Position numbers and translations under genes: made by a program
The notes under the pieces: model-generated
What the model was told of the DNA's origin: nothing
The model's database searches: none
Seen by the model: the letters and a program-made list of their open reading frames with translations, nothing else
NCBI RefSeq assembly: GCF_012726175.1
Contig: NZ_JAASAD010000010.1
Coordinates: 62,001 to 126,000 of the forward strand
Direction of reading: 5' to 3'
Source of the DNA: Micromonospora sp. HNM0581
GTDB taxonomy: Bacteria > Actinomycetota > Actinomycetes > Mycobacteriales > Micromonosporaceae
Length of the DNA stretch: 64,000 nucleotides
Shown here: piece by piece, positions 10,877 through 20,842 of the stretch
Numbering within the stretch: the stretch's first letter is position 1
Layout: each line of letters starts with the position of its first letter

Positions 10877-12348
10877 CCGACGTCACCGCACTGACCGCGA
10901 CGCAGATCGCCGGGCTCGTCGCCACCGGCGGGGCCTCGGCCGTCGAGGTCACCCAGGCCCACCTCGACCGCATCGCCGCCGTCGACGGTCGGATCAACGC
11001 CTTCCTGCACGTCGACACCGAAGGTGCGCTGGCAGCCGCCCGCGACATCGACGCCCGGCGCGCGGCCGGCGAGGAACTCGGGCCGCTGGCCGGTGTGCCG
11101 GTCGCCGTCAAGGACGTACTGACCACCAAGGGCGTGCCGACGACCGTCGGCTCGAAGATCCTCCAGGGTTGGCGTCCGCCGTACGACTCGACGATCGTGC
11201 AGCGGCTGCGCGCCGCCGGCACGGTGATGCTGGGCAAGACCAACATGGACGAGTTCGCGATGGGCTCCTCCACGGAGTACTCGGCGTACGGGCCCAGCCG
11301 TAACCCGTGGGACACCGACCGGATCCCGGGTGGCTCCGGTGGGGGAAGCGCGGCGGCGCTCGCCGCGTACGAGGCGCCGCTGGCGATCGGTTCGGACACC
11401 GGCGGATCGATCCGCCAGCCCGGCGCGGTCACCGGCACCGTCGGGGCGAAGCCGACCTACGGTGGCACCTCCCGGTACGGACTGGTGGCCTTCTCGTCCT
11501 CGTTGGACACTCCCGGCCCGTGTGCGCGTACCGTGCTCGACGCGGCGTTGCTGCACGCGGCGATCGGCGGGCACGATCCACGGGACTCCACCTCCATTCC
11601 GGCACCGGTGCCGGACGTGGTGGCCGCGGCGCAGCTCGGCGCCACCGGCGACCTGAGCGGGGTACGTCTCGGCATCGTCACGGAGTTCGGCGGCGAGGGC
11701 GCGGAGCCGGGCGTGACGGCAGCCTTCGACGAGGCCGTCGACACGCTCACCAAGCTCGGTGCGGAGATCGTCGAGATTTCCTGCCCACATTTCCGCTACG
11801 CGCTGCCGGCTTACTACCTCATCGCACCGAGTGAGTGCTCGTCGAACCTGGCCCGGTTCGATGGGGTCCGGTTCGGGCTGCGTACCGGCGACGACGGCAA
11901 CCGGTCGCTTGAGGAGGTCATGTCGCTGACCCGGGAGGCGGGATTCGGCCCCGAGGTCAAGCGGCGCATCATACTCGGCACGTACGCGCTCTCCTCCGGC
12001 TACTACGATGCCTACTACGGGCAGGCCCAGAAGGTGCGTACGCTGATCACCCGCGATTTCACCGCGGCGTTCGAGCGGGTCGACGCGTTGATCTCGCCGA
12101 CCACCCCGTTCGTCGCCTTCCCGCTCGGCGCACGGACCTCCGACCCGTACCAGATGTACCTGGCCGACCTGTTCACCATTCCGAGCAACCTGTACGGCGG
12201 TCCGGGTATCTCGGTGCCGTGCGGGCTCTCCGACGGGCTGCCGGTCGGACTTCAGGTGATGGCTCCGACGCTGGCCGACGACCGGATGTACCGGGTCGCC
12301 GCCGCGTTGGAGAGCGCCGTCGGCACGTTCACCCCACCGGCACTGTGA
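10873..12348 (+). CDS. gatA: Glu-tRNA(Gln)/Asp-tRNA(Asn) amidotransferase subunit A
   Basis: Glutaminase subunit of GatCAB, 491 aa, amidase-signature family. It releases ammonia from glutamine for the GatB site. The Ser-cisSer-Lys triad is visible: Lys in [12 protein letters not shown] (about residue 80), the glycine/serine stretch [13 protein letters not shown] (about 155), and the nucleophilic region [12 protein letters not shown] (about 178). It overlaps gatC by four bases and is followed 13 bp later by gatB. In mycobacteria pfkA lies between gatA and gatB; here they are contiguous. Confidence 0.96.
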   Translation: MTDVTALTATQIAGLVATGGASAVEVTQAHLDRIAAVDGRINAFLHVDTEGALAAARDIDARRAAGEELGPLAGVPVAVKDVLTTKGVPTTVGSKILQGWRPPYDSTIVQRLRAAGTVMLGKTNMDEFAMGSSTEYSAYGPSRNPWDTDRIPGGSGGGSAAALAAYEAPLAIGSDTGGSIRQPGAVTGTVGAKPTYGGTSRYGLVAFSSSLDTPGPCARTVLDAALLHAAIGGHDPRDSTSIPAPVPDVVAAAQLGATGDLSGVRLGIVTEFGGEGAEPGVTAAFDEAVDTLTKLGAEIVEISCPHFRYALPAYYLIAPSECSSNLARFDGVRFGLRTGDDGNRSLEEVMSLTREAGFGPEVKRRIILGTYALSSGYYDAYYGQAQKVRTLITRDFTAAFERVDALISPTTPFVAFPLGARTSDPYQMYLADLFTIPSNLYGGPGISVPCGLSDGLPVGLQVMAPTLADDRMYRVAAALESAVGTFTPPAL

Positions 12349-12361
12349 GGCAGGAGCACAG

Positions 12362-13861
12362 ATGACCACGACACTGCCCGCGTACGACGAGGTCGTCGCG
12401 CGCTACGAGCCGGTGATCGGCCTGGAGACCCACGTCGAGCTGGGCACGAACACCAAGATGTTCTGCGGCTGCCCGACCGACTTCGGTGGCGAGCCGAACA
12501 CCCGGGTCTGCCCGGTCTGCCTGGGGCTGCCTGGCTCGTTGCCGGTGGCGAACAAGGCGGCGATCGAGGCGACCATCCGGATCGGGTTGGCGTTGAACTG
12601 CTCCATCGCGACGTGGTGCCGGTTCGCCCGGAAGAACTACTTCTACCCGGACATGCCGAAGAATTTCCAGATCAGCCAGTACGACGAGCCGCTCTGTGTG
12701 GACGGCTACCTGGACGTGGAGGTCAACGGCGAGACGGTGCGGATCGGCATCGAGCGGGTGCACCTGGAGGAGGACACCGGCAAGTCGCTGCACGTCGGTG
12801 GCGCCACCGGTCGGATCCACGGTGCCACCGAGTCGCTCGTCGACTACAACCGGGCTGGCATCCCGCTCGTGGAGATCGTCACCAAGCCGATCGCGGGTAC
12901 CGGTGCCCTGGCGCCCGAGGTGGCCCGCGCGTACGTCACCGAGCTACGCGACGTGCTGCGTGGTCTGGGTGTCTCCGACGTACGCATGGAGGAGGGCTCC
13001 CTGCGCTGCGACGTGAACACCTCACTGAACCTGCCCGGGCAGGAGTGGGGTACCCGCACGGAGACCAAGAACGTCAACTCGCTGCGGTCGGTGGAGCGGG
13101 CGGTCCGGTCGGAGATGCTGCGCCAGGCGGCGGTGCTCGGCGCGGGCGGCCGGATCACCCAGGAGACCCGGCATTTCCATGAGGACACCGGGGACACCAC
13201 CCCCGGCCGGTCCAAGGAGACCGCCACCGACTACCGCTACTTCCCGGAGCCGGACCTGGTGCCGCTCGCCCCGGATCCGGACTGGGTGGCGCAGCTGAAG
13301 ACCGCCCTGCCGGAGCTGCCCCGGTTGCATCGCCGTCGACTGCAGCAGGCGTGGGGGCTGTCCGAGGCGGACATGCAGTCGGTACTCAACGCCGGTGCGG
13401 TCGAGCTGATCGAGGCCACGGTGACGGCCGGTGCGACACCTGCGGCGGCCCGCAAGTGGTGGCTGGGTGAGCTGTCCCGGCGGGCCAACGAGACGGGCGT
13501 GGAACTGGCCGACGTCGGGGCCACCCCGGCCCAGGTCGCCGAACTTCAGGGTCTGGTGGACGCCGGTAAGCTCAACGACAAGTTGGCTCGTACGGTGCTC
13601 GAGGGCGTGGTCGCCGGTGAGGGTTCGCCGACCGAGATCATGACCAACCGCAACCTGGAGGTCGTCTCCGACACCGGCGCGCTGACCACCGCGGTGGACG
13701 AGGCGATCGCTGCCAACCCGGTGATCGCCGACAAGGTCCGCAGCGGCAAGGTTGCCGCTGCCGGTGCGCTGGTCGGCGCGGTCATGAAGACCACGAGGGG
13801 TCAGGCCGACGCCCAAACCGTCCGTACCCTCATCCTGGAGCGCCTAGGCGTCTCCGCCTGA
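12362..13861 (+). CDS. gatB: Glu-tRNA(Gln)/Asp-tRNA(Asn) amidotransferase subunit B
   Basis: Kinase/amidotransferase subunit of 499 aa that phosphorylates the Glu or Asp on mischarged tRNA and transfers ammonia to it. N-terminal signatures: [20 protein letters not shown], zinc ligands in CGC and [43 protein letters not shown]. The C-terminal YqeY-like tail region is complete ([18 protein letters not shown]). AGGAG sits eight bases before ATG 12362. A long perfect inverted repeat starts six bases after the stop. Confidence 0.96.
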   Translation: MTTTLPAYDEVVARYEPVIGLETHVELGTNTKMFCGCPTDFGGEPNTRVCPVCLGLPGSLPVANKAAIEATIRIGLALNCSIATWCRFARKNYFYPDMPKNFQISQYDEPLCVDGYLDVEVNGETVRIGIERVHLEEDTGKSLHVGGATGRIHGATESLVDYNRAGIPLVEIVTKPIAGTGALAPEVARAYVTELRDVLRGLGVSDVRMEEGSLRCDVNTSLNLPGQEWGTRTETKNVNSLRSVERAVRSEMLRQAAVLGAGGRITQETRHFHEDTGDTTPGRSKETATDYRYFPEPDLVPLAPDPDWVAQLKTALPELPRLHRRRLQQAWGLSEADMQSVLNAGAVELIEATVTAGATPAAARKWWLGELSRRANETGVELADVGATPAQVAELQGLVDAGKLNDKLARTVLEGVVAGEGSPTEIMTNRNLEVVSDTGALTTAVDEAIAANPVIADKVRSGKVAAAGALVGAVMKTTRGQADAQTVRTLILERLGVSA

Positions 13862-13866
13862 ACCAA

Positions 13867-13927
13867 GTCGATCATGAGGTTGGCGGCAGTCGTAGATCTT
13901 CAGATCGCCGCCAACCTCATGATCGAC
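13867..13927. repeat. 21-bp perfect inverted repeat between gatB and the AceE-like gene
   Basis: Arms 13867-13887 and 13907-13927 are exact reverse complements with a 19-base loop; the core is GATCATGAGGTTGGCGGC. The loop itself contains GATC twice. There is no T run. It could end gatCAB transcription, but its length, perfection and Dam-like GATC ends look more like a dispersed intergenic palindrome. The AceE-like coding region is started downstream of it, at 13970. Confidence 0.7.
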
Positions 13928-13969
13928 GAGCAGTTCACCCCTCGCGGAGGCGTCAACGGGGACGTCTGG

Positions 13970-16339
13970 ATGGAGTTGACCGTGGAACAGCAAGACCTTG
14001 ACGTGCTTGACGAGATCCAGCGGCGGGTGTTGTGGCTCGCCACCCGCATCGTGGACGCGGCGAACCACGATCGCGGTGCCGGCGACGGGGTGAAGGTCGG
14101 CGGGCACCAGGCATCCAGCGCCTCGCTCGTCACCGCGATGACCGCCCTGTGGTTCGCCCACCTGCACGCCGAGGACCGGGTGGCGGTCAAGCCGCACGCC
14201 TCGCCGGCGTTCCACGCCATCCAGTACCTGCTGGGCAACCTGGACCGGTCGTACCTGCCCCGGCTGCGGGCGCGCGGCGGACTCCAGTCGTACCCGTCAC
14301 GGACGAAGGACCCGGACGAGGTGGACTTCTCCACCGGCTCGGTGGGTCTCGGAGCCGCCGCCCCGCTGTTCGCCGCGGTGACCCGGCGCTACGTCGACGC
14401 ACACTTCGGAGCGCGGCCACACTCCCGGTTCGTCGCCCTGATCGGGGACGCCGAACTGGACGAGGGCAACATCTGGGAAGCCGTCGCCGACCCGGCCACC
14501 ACCGGGCTGGGCAACGTGATGTGGGTGGTCGACTTCAACCGGCAGTCGCTGGACCGGGTCGTCCCCGGGGTGCGCATCGACCAGTGGCGCGGCCAGTTCG
14601 AGGCCGCCGGTTGGCACGTCGTCGAGGTGAAGTACGGCCGCCGGCTAGCCGAGGCGTACGACCGGCCCGGCGGCGCGGCGTTGCGCGACTGGATCGACGC
14701 GATGCCCAACGAGCAGTACCAGTCGCTGTTCGGCCTGACCGGTCCGACGCTGCGCAAGCAGTTCCTCGACGGTGCCCCCGAGGCCGTCGCGGCGCTGATC
14801 GCCGACGTGTCCGACGAAGAACTGGGCCCACTCGTCACCGACCTCGGCGGGCACGACCTGGCGGCGCTGCTCGACGCGTACGCCCAGTGTGACGCGGTGA
14901 CCGACCGCCCGAGTGTGGTGTTCGCGTACACCGTCAAGGGGTGGGGGCTGCCGATCGCCGGCAACCCGCGCAACCACTCGGCCCTGCTGACCGGCGAACA
15001 GGTCGACGAGCTGCGCGCCGCGCAGGGGCTGACCCGGGACACCGAGTGGGACCGTCTCGACCCGGCCTCACCGGCCGGGATCCGGGCCGGGCAGCGTCGG
15101 GAGGCACTGTCCCGCGCGCCCCGCGAGCGTGCGCTCGGAGTCACCGTCCCGCAGACCACGAACGTACGCGCCAACAAGCCGATCTCCACCCAGGAGGTCT
15201 TCGGTCGGGTGCTCGTCGACCTGGCCCGAGATCGGCAGGTGGGGAAGTACCTCGTCACCACGGCACCCGACGTGGCCACCTCCACCAATCTGGCCGGCTT
15301 CATCAACAAGACCGGGGTGTTCGCACCCACCGCCCAGCGCTCCTGGTCCGAGGACCGGATGCTGCGTTGGACGGAAAGCCCCGAGGGCCAGCACATCGAG
15401 CTGGGCATCTCCGAGATGAACCTGTTCCTGCTGCTCGGCCAGCTCGGCCTGGCGTGGGACCTGTCCGGGCAGCCGCTACTGCCGGTCGGCACCGTCTACG
15501 ACCCGTTCGTGCTGCGCGGGCTGGACGCCTTCCTCTACGGCACCTACTCCGGGTCCCGGTTCGTGGTCGCCGGCACGCCGTCCGGGGTCACTCTCGCCCC
15601 GGAGGGCGGTGCACACCAGTCGACGATCACCGCGAGCGTCGGCCTGGAGCTGCCCGGGGTCACGTTCGTCGAACCCGCCTACGCGGCAAGCCTCGACTGG
15701 CTGCTCTGCGACGCCTTCGGGCAGATCGCCGGCGCGGACCGGGCGACGCCGACGGCGGTGCCGGCCGAGGACGGGGCGTACTACTTCCGGCTCAGCACCC
15801 GACCGGTGGACCAGGCGCCGTTCGAAGCGGCCCGGGACCGGCTCGGCGACGCGGTACTACGCCGGCAGGTACTCGCCGGAGCGTACCGACTGGTCGACGC
15901 CCACCAGGCGTACCCACATCTGGCCGACGCGCCGACCGTACAACTGGCCGCCTCCGGTGCGGTGCTGCCCGAAGTGCTCGCCGCAGCGGCGGAACTCGCA
16001 GACGAAGGGGTCGCCGCCCATGTCGTGGACGTGACGAGTCTGGATCGCCTCTACCGGGCGTGGCAGCGAACGCTGCGCCAGGGCGTACGCACGGCGACGG
16101 TGCCTAGCGTGCCCGGCGCACTGCGGTCGGCTTTCGCCGACCGGGTGCCGGTGGTGACCGCGCACGACGCCGCCTCGCACGCCATGGCCTGGCTCGGCTC
16201 GGCGGTCGGCGCGCCTGCCGTCCCTCTCGGGGTGGACGAGTTCGGCCAGTCCGGCAGCGTCCACGACCTCTACGACCTGCACGACCTGCTCCCTGGCAGC
16301 ATCGTCAACGCCGCATTGGCCGCCCTCTCCCTCCGTTGA
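13970..16339 (+). CDS. AceE-like thiamine-diphosphate E1 enzyme (transketolase-like)
   Basis: A 789-aa protein related to homodimeric pyruvate dehydrogenase E1 (AceE) and transketolases. The ThDP-binding region reads LIGDAELDEGNIWEAV ... VVDFNRQSLD (about residues 158-190). Other landmarks are HASPAFHAIQYLLGNLDR, KPISTQEVFGRVLVDLAR and the phosphate-side segment ISEMNLFLLLGQLGLAWD. Genuine AceE is near 900 aa, and no E2 or E3 gene is close. The usual GDG of the motif is GDA here. A longer frame begins inside the palindrome at 13874, but ATG 13970 (MELTVEQQDLDVLDEIQRRV) fits the family start. Catalysis of a 2-oxo acid or ketose reaction is likely; substrate unknown. Confidence 0.8.
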   Translation: MELTVEQQDLDVLDEIQRRVLWLATRIVDAANHDRGAGDGVKVGGHQASSASLVTAMTALWFAHLHAEDRVAVKPHASPAFHAIQYLLGNLDRSYLPRLRARGGLQSYPSRTKDPDEVDFSTGSVGLGAAAPLFAAVTRRYVDAHFGARPHSRFVALIGDAELDEGNIWEAVADPATTGLGNVMWVVDFNRQSLDRVVPGVRIDQWRGQFEAAGWHVVEVKYGRRLAEAYDRPGGAALRDWIDAMPNEQYQSLFGLTGPTLRKQFLDGAPEAVAALIADVSDEELGPLVTDLGGHDLAALLDAYAQCDAVTDRPSVVFAYTVKGWGLPIAGNPRNHSALLTGEQVDELRAAQGLTRDTEWDRLDPASPAGIRAGQRREALSRAPRERALGVTVPQTTNVRANKPISTQEVFGRVLVDLARDRQVGKYLVTTAPDVATSTNLAGFINKTGVFAPTAQRSWSEDRMLRWTESPEGQHIELGISEMNLFLLLGQLGLAWDLSGQPLLPVGTVYDPFVLRGLDAFLYGTYSGSRFVVAGTPSGVTLAPEGGAHQSTITASVGLELPGVTFVEPAYAASLDWLLCDAFGQIAGADRATPTAVPAEDGAYYFRLSTRPVDQAPFEAARDRLGDAVLRRQVLAGAYRLVDAHQAYPHLADAPTVQLAASGAVLPEVLAAAAELADEGVAAHVVDVTSLDRLYRAWQRTLRQGVRTATVPSVPGALRSAFADRVPVVTAHDAASHAMAWLGSAVGAPAVPLGVDEFGQSGSVHDLYDLHDLLPGSIVNAALAALSLR

Positions 16340-16512
16340 CCACCCGCTGCCCGCCGTCGGACCTTCCCGCCGCCAGTACCGGCCTTCCCCGATCCTCACC
16401 CACACCGCTGGCGGTTCCCGCCTGACAGTCCCGGTCTGGCCCGGTCCGGTCCGGCTTGCGGTGCCTGGCCGACCGCCAAGCCGCACCCACGCAAGCTGTA
16501 CCCCATTAGAAA

Positions 16513-16555
16513 ATCTTGGACATTTTCCGTTCGCCCAACGGAAAATGTCCAAGAT
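16513..16555. repeat. 19-bp perfect AT-rich inverted repeat
   Basis: Arms 16513-16531 and 16537-16555 are exact reverse complements (core CTTGGACATTTTCCGTT) around a 5-base loop. It lies between the converging AceE-like and metallophosphoesterase genes, so it could be a two-way terminator. Its A/T richness is unlike the flanks, and the stem is longer than a normal terminator. Confidence 0.7.
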
Positions 16556-16602
16556 CTCGCGGTTTCGAGGGTGGGTTGGGATCGCCCTGTAGCCGAGTTG
16601 CG

Positions 16603-18213
16603 TCAGCGGGTGGGGGTGGGGGTGGGGGTGATGCTCGTGGTGGGAGAGGGAGTGGCGACCAGGGCCGTTACCGGTGGGGCGATGACGGTGCGTTCGAGGT
16701 TCACCTGGGCCTGGCCGGTACCGCCCACGGTGATGTCGTCGTATGCCTGCAGTCGCTTCTCCTGATCGAAGTAGAGCACGGTCATCGCCAACGGAGTCGG
16801 CTCCTCGCCTTCGAGGCCCCGCAAGCCGGCGCCGCCGGTGGAACCCTGCACCATGAGCGTGGTGAGCTGCTGGTCGGGCACCTCGGGCAGGGTGTTGACC
16901 TGCCGGTTGTGGGTGTGCCCGGCGAGCACGAGCGGGCAGGTGCCGGACAGCGGGCCGGCGGCGGCCGGGTCGTGCACCAGCGCGATGTCGACAGGCCGGG
17001 GAGAACTGCGGATCGTGGCGGCGAGCGTCTCCCCATTGGTGATCATTTGGTCGGCGGTGGGCTGGTTGAGCCCACCGCTGGCCGGCGAGGTGCTCTTGTC
17101 CGGGGTGAAGCGGGGGTCGGCGATGCCGGCGATGGTCAGCCCGGCGACGGTGGCAGTGGTGTTGTCGAGCACGACCGCGTTGGGTTGGCGGGCTACCGCC
17201 GCGGCTGTCCGCCCCGAGTCGTGGTTACCCCGGATGTACACGTAGGGCTTGTCCAGCAGGCTGATCGACCCGACGTAGGACGCCTCCGGCTCGCTGCCCC
17301 AGTCGGTGATGTCGCCGGTGTCGATGACGACGTCGATGCCGAACTGCTCGGTCACGGTCCTGACGAGCTGCCAGGAACTCGGGTTGAGGTGCAGGTCGGA
17401 GATGTGCAGCACCCGGGTGGTGCCCGGCTCCGGCTCGTACACCGGCAGCGCCGACACTGTCGTGTAGAGCTGGGTGACGTTGCCGATGAGCCGCTGGAGC
17501 TGCTCGCCGTACCGGGTGTAGTCGTCGGCGATCTTACGTACGTCGCCGACGATCGCCGGGGCGTTGACCAGCAGCCCTTCGTACCGGGGTTCCTCGATCG
17601 ACTCGGGTCGGATGGTCGTGGCAGCGGTGCCCAGGCTACCGGCGGTGACCAGCAGCGCCAGGCCACCGGCCCAGGCCGCCCGGCGGGTGTCGCGGAACAC
17701 CAGCAGCGCAAGCACGAGGGTGGCCAGTACGGCTGAACCGACGGTACGCAGCCCGAGTCTCAGCACCCCGTCCCGAACCTCGTCGACCGCCGACTGGGTG
17801 GCCCGGTTGAGGCCCGCCGGGTCGCCGATCAGCGCCTCCACGCGGCTCTGCTCCAGCGCGCCAAGCTCCACGGTGAGGCGGGTCGGCCCGTCATGGCTGT
17901 TGAGTAGCAGCGAGCCAAGCGGGGGGATGTCGACGGTGGTGCCACCATCTGTTGTCGGCGAAACGGAGAGCCGGGCATGGAACGGCCCGATGTCGGTGCC
18001 CATGTTTCCGCCCGCCAGGACACCGGCGACCACGCCGAACAGTGTCACGACCAGCACGGCCAGGGCGATGGCGAAGCGGTGTAGGCCCCGATGCCACTCT
18101 CGGCCACTGTGCGCTGCGGTGGGGCGTCGCATCGGTGGGAAGCGTCGCGGCCGACCGGGGGGCGTGTCCCCGGCCCGATCGCGGCGTGGCTCGTCGTTCT
18201 GCTGACCGTCCAT
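16603..18213 (-). CDS. Membrane metallophosphoesterase
   Basis: A 536-aa protein with an N-terminal membrane part and a C-terminal calcineurin-like phosphoesterase. Hydrophobic segments: FAIALAVLVVTLFGVVAGVL, TVGSAVLATLVLALLVF and AAWAGGLALLVTAGSLGTAA. All five metal-site motifs follow: HISDLHLN (about residue 268), DTGDITD, RGNHDSG (about 330), LVHDPAA and AGHTHNRQ (about 434). The C-terminus is a Pro/Thr-rich tail (TPSPTTSITPTPTPTR). The catalytic domain is probably outside the membrane, but I cannot prove topology. The substrate is unknown. A degenerate AAGAAT box six bases before ATG suggests a leaderless start. Confidence 0.85.
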   Translation of the reverse strand: MDGQQNDEPRRDRAGDTPPGRPRRFPPMRRPTAAHSGREWHRGLHRFAIALAVLVVTLFGVVAGVLAGGNMGTDIGPFHARLSVSPTTDGGTTVDIPPLGSLLLNSHDGPTRLTVELGALEQSRVEALIGDPAGLNRATQSAVDEVRDGVLRLGLRTVGSAVLATLVLALLVFRDTRRAAWAGGLALLVTAGSLGTAATTIRPESIEEPRYEGLLVNAPAIVGDVRKIADDYTRYGEQLQRLIGNVTQLYTTVSALPVYEPEPGTTRVLHISDLHLNPSSWQLVRTVTEQFGIDVVIDTGDITDWGSEPEASYVGSISLLDKPYVYIRGNHDSGRTAAAVARQPNAVVLDNTTATVAGLTIAGIADPRFTPDKSTSPASGGLNQPTADQMITNGETLAATIRSSPRPVDIALVHDPAAAGPLSGTCPLVLAGHTHNRQVNTLPEVPDQQLTTLMVQGSTGGAGLRGLEGEEPTPLAMTVLYFDQEKRLQAYDDITVGGTGQAQVNLERTVIAPPVTALVATPSPTTSITPTPTPTR

Positions 18214-18269
18214 GATGAGATTCTTACCTGTCCGCCTTGGGATCTCGGCAGCGACGCGTCATGGTCGCC

Positions 18270-19451
18270 TCAACTGCGTCCGGCTCCGCCCCCGGCGAAG
18301 ACGAGGCGCAGCAACCGGTCGTCCTCGGGTGCCGGTCGGCCCCGCCCGTCGTGGTTGGAGGTGCTGACCCAGAGCGAACCGTCCGGCGCGGCGGCGACTG
18401 CGCGCAGCCGCCCGTACCGTTCGGTGAGCAGTGCCTGCGGCTGGCCGAGAACGGTGCCGGTTTCGGTCAACTCGACCAGCCAGAGTCGTTGACCGCGCAG
18501 GCAGGCGGTGGCGAGCATCTGCTCGACGGCGGCCAGGCCGGAGCAGGACGCCTCGTCGGTCGACCATTGCACGATCGGGTCGACGTAGCGGTCGTCGCCG
18601 CCGCGTCCCTCGACCTCGGGCCAGCCGTAGTTCTTGCCCTTGGTGATCTGATTGATCTCGTCCCAGGTGTTCTGACCGAATTCGACGGCGAACATCCGGT
18701 CGCTGGACCAGGCGATGCCCTGCACGTTGCGGTGGCCCAGGGACCAGACCGGGGAGTCCGGGAAGGGGTTCCCGGGTGCCGGCTTCCCCTCCGGTGTGAT
18801 TCGCAGGATCTTGCCTCCGAGCTGGTCGACGTCCTGTGACTGGTCGGTGTCCCCGGCGTCTCCGGTGCTGACGTACAGCTGACCGTCGGGGCCGAACGCC
18901 AAGCCACCACCGTTGTGGATGCCGGCCTTCGGGATACCGGTGAGGATCGGGGTCGGTTCTTCACCGAGTCGAAGCCGAGCCACCCGGTTGTCCCGTTCGG
19001 CCGTGTAGTACACGAATATCGTCTGATCCTGGGTGAACTCCGGGGAGACCGCGATGCCGAGCAGGCCACCTTCGCCGGAAGCGACCACGTCGTCGATGGT
19101 CTGCACCTCGGTGACTTTCAGACCGTCGGTGGTCGACTCCGGCCCGACCTGGACGATGCGGCCACTGTCGCGTTCGGTGACCAGGGCTCCGCCGTCGGGC
19201 AGGAAGGCGATTCCCCACGGCACCCGCAGCCCCTGGGCGAGTTCGGTGGCGACCACCTCCTGGTCGCCGTTGCCGACCTGGGCCGTCGGACTGGGCAGGT
19301 TCGGTGGCTCGCCGGCCGGGTCGGGCTCGGGGTCACCGAGGCTGCAACCACTGGCGACGAGCAGCAGTGCCGCGCAGGACGCGCCGAGGGTGGCACGAAC
19401 CTGGCGGGCGCCACGAGTGTGACGGGCGCGACGGTACGGGGGAGCGCTCAC
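18270..19451 (-). CDS. PQQ-type glucose/sorbosone dehydrogenase-like lipoprotein
   Basis: A 393-aa lipoprotein of the soluble quinoprotein glucose dehydrogenase (Gdh/Hhip-like, six-bladed propeller) family. The signal peptide ends in a lipobox, LLLVASGC (Cys about residue 34). Propeller motifs include [54 protein letters not shown] and [14 protein letters not shown]. Family members oxidise sugars with PQQ as cofactor; the substrate here is not evident, and no PQQ synthesis genes are present in the window. GTG 19451 is preceded by TACTCT at leaderless spacing. Longer upstream reading would run across the divergent dehydrogenase gene and is not supported. Confidence 0.85.
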   Translation of the reverse strand: MSAPPYRRARHTRGARQVRATLGASCAALLLVASGCSLGDPEPDPAGEPPNLPSPTAQVGNGDQEVVATELAQGLRVPWGIAFLPDGGALVTERDSGRIVQVGPESTTDGLKVTEVQTIDDVVASGEGGLLGIAVSPEFTQDQTIFVYYTAERDNRVARLRLGEEPTPILTGIPKAGIHNGGGLAFGPDGQLYVSTGDAGDTDQSQDVDQLGGKILRITPEGKPAPGNPFPDSPVWSLGHRNVQGIAWSSDRMFAVEFGQNTWDEINQITKGKNYGWPEVEGRGGDDRYVDPIVQWSTDEASCSGLAAVEQMLATACLRGQRLWLVELTETGTVLGQPQALLTERYGRLRAVAAAPDGSLWVSTSNHDGRGRPAPEDDRLLRLVFAGGGAGRS

Positions 19452-19458
19452 CCGGCCC

Positions 19459-19464
19459 AGAGTA
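19459..19464 (-). promoter_or_regulatory. -10 element TACTCT (minus strand), leaderless
   Basis: On the minus strand TACTCT is followed by seven bases and GTG 19451. There is no ribosome binding site between them. Confidence 0.45.
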
Positions 19465-19531
19465 GCCCGCCGGGGCCGACCGCGTGACAGGCGACGCGGG
19501 TGCCCATCGCAGGGCAGCCGGTACCGGCGCC

Positions 19532-19537
19532 TATCGT
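19532..19537 (+). promoter_or_regulatory. -10 element TATCGT, leaderless
   Basis: TATCGT is followed by seven bases and GTG 19545. It sits 68 bp from the divergent TACTCT of the lipoprotein gene, so both genes share a compact divergent promoter region. Confidence 0.45.
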
Positions 19538-19544
19538 CGGCGAG

Positions 19545-20471
19545 GTGAAGGTCTGGATCCCGCACGATTCCGGGCGTGCCCTGCTCGGTGAGCTGCCGTC
19601 GGAGGTCATCGTCGAGACGGTGGAGGACCCGGCGAAGCTGCCGTCGCCGAAGGCCGGCGTCCAGTTCTGGGTGCCGCCCTTCCTGGCCGGACGCAAAGCT
19701 GTGGGCCTGCTGCACGAGCTGCCCGATCTGGCGGTGGTGCAGCTCCTCTCCGCCGGTGCCGACGTCTGGGTGGGTCGGATGCCTGACGGTGTCACGCTCT
19801 GCGACGCCCGTGGGGTGCACGACCCGTCCACCGCCGAGTGGGTGGTCGCCGCGATCCTCTCCCAGTTGCGCGGCTTCCCCGCGATGGCTCGGGCGCAGGC
19901 CCGGCGACGGTGGGCGTACGACGAGGTGGCCCCCACCGACGAACTGGCCGGCAAACGGGTGTTGATCGTGGGCGCGGGGTCGATCGGTACCGCGCTGCGG
20001 GCTCGGCTGACGCCGTTCGAGGTGGAGTTCGTGCTGGTGGCTCGGACCGCCCGGCCCGGGCACGGGGTGCACGGTGTGGACGAGTTGCCGCGCCTACTGC
20101 CACAGGCCGACGTCGTGGTGCTGCTGGTGCCGTTGACCGAGCAGACCCGGGGGCTGGTCGATGAGACGTTCCTCGCCGCGATGCGCGACGGTGCCCTGCT
20201 TGTCAACGCCGCCCGGGGTCCGGTGGCCCGGACCGAGGCCCTGGTCGCCGAGCTGGGCACCGGCCGGATCTGCGCCGCGCTGGACGTGACCGACCCCGAG
20301 CCGCTGCCCGCCGACCACCCGCTCTGGGCGATGCCGAACGTGCTGATCACGCCGCATGTGGCCGGCTCGGTGCGGGGCCTGCTGCCCCGGGCGTACCGCC
20401 TGGTCGGTGAGCAGATCCGACGTTTCGTGGCCGGTGAGCCGCCGCGTAACGTGGTGGTGGACGGCTACTGA
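19545..20471 (+). CDS. D-isomer-specific 2-hydroxyacid dehydrogenase
   Basis: A 308-aa NAD(P)-dependent dehydrogenase of the D-lactate/phosphoglycerate dehydrogenase family. The Rossmann motif is [14 protein letters not shown] (GxGxxG). Downstream are [18 protein letters not shown], the substrate arginine in [13 protein letters not shown], the acidic residue in [10 protein letters not shown], and the catalytic histidine in [11 protein letters not shown]. All catalytic residues are present; substrate unknown. GTG 19545 (VKVWIPHD) fits a leaderless mRNA. The 3' end overlaps the converging PH-domain gene by 7 bp. Confidence 0.88.
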   Translation: MKVWIPHDSGRALLGELPSEVIVETVEDPAKLPSPKAGVQFWVPPFLAGRKAVGLLHELPDLAVVQLLSAGADVWVGRMPDGVTLCDARGVHDPSTAEWVVAAILSQLRGFPAMARAQARRRWAYDEVAPTDELAGKRVLIVGAGSIGTALRARLTPFEVEFVLVARTARPGHGVHGVDELPRLLPQADVVVLLVPLTEQTRGLVDETFLAAMRDGALLVNAARGPVARTEALVAELGTGRICAALDVTDPEPLPADHPLWAMPNVLITPHVAGSVRGLLPRAYRLVGEQIRRFVAGEPPRNVVVDGY

Positions 20472-20842
20472 TCCGCTTCGGTGGTGTCGCGTCCGGCTGC
20501 CGCCACCAGCCTCGGCAGGTCCTCACCCCGTACGGCCGGGAGCACGAACCGTCGGCCGTCGTCGAGCTGGGCGATCGCCCGCCCGCGAGGGTCGGCTGCG
20601 AGTTCGACCACCTGGTCCCAGGAGATCTGCCGCTCTCCGGCGAGCGCGCGTACCCGTAGCCCGCGCATGTCGGCGTCGGTGCCGGCCCGCCACGCCCAGA
20701 CCGCCACCGACAGCGGCACCAGCAGCACCGGCAGCAGATAGGGACGGGAACTGGCCAGCGGCAGTGCGCCGATGGTGGCCACGATCGCCGCGACCAGGAT
20801 GGCCTGGTTGTGCCGGAATCGTGCGGTCTCGGTGCGAGGCAT
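20465..20842 (-). CDS. Small PH-domain membrane protein
   Basis: A 125-aa protein with two adjoining hydrophobic segments (ILVAAIVATIGALPL and YLLPVLLVPLSVAVWAW) followed by a short bacterial PH-like domain (RGLRVRALAGERQISWDQVV ... RFVLPAVRGEDLPRLVAA). It is typical of the small actinobacterial family that includes the mycobacterial CFP-6 antigen. Function is unknown. ATG 20842 (MPRTETARFRHNQAI) is chosen; an in-frame start 51 bases upstream is possible. It converges with, and overlaps by 7 bp, the dehydrogenase gene. Confidence 0.82.
   Translation of the reverse strand: MPRTETARFRHNQAILVAAIVATIGALPLASSRPYLLPVLLVPLSVAVWAWRAGTDADMRGLRVRALAGERQISWDQVVELAADPRGRAIAQLDDGRRFVLPAVRGEDLPRLVAAAGRDTTEADQ

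Noticed and set aside
10660..12369. Minus-strand open frame (569 codons) opposite gatC-gatA
   Set aside because: Pure antisense of amidotransferase genes with no family features.
16516..17736. Plus-strand frame of 406 codons
   Set aside because: Antisense of the metallophosphoesterase; Gly/Val/Arg-rich with no motif.
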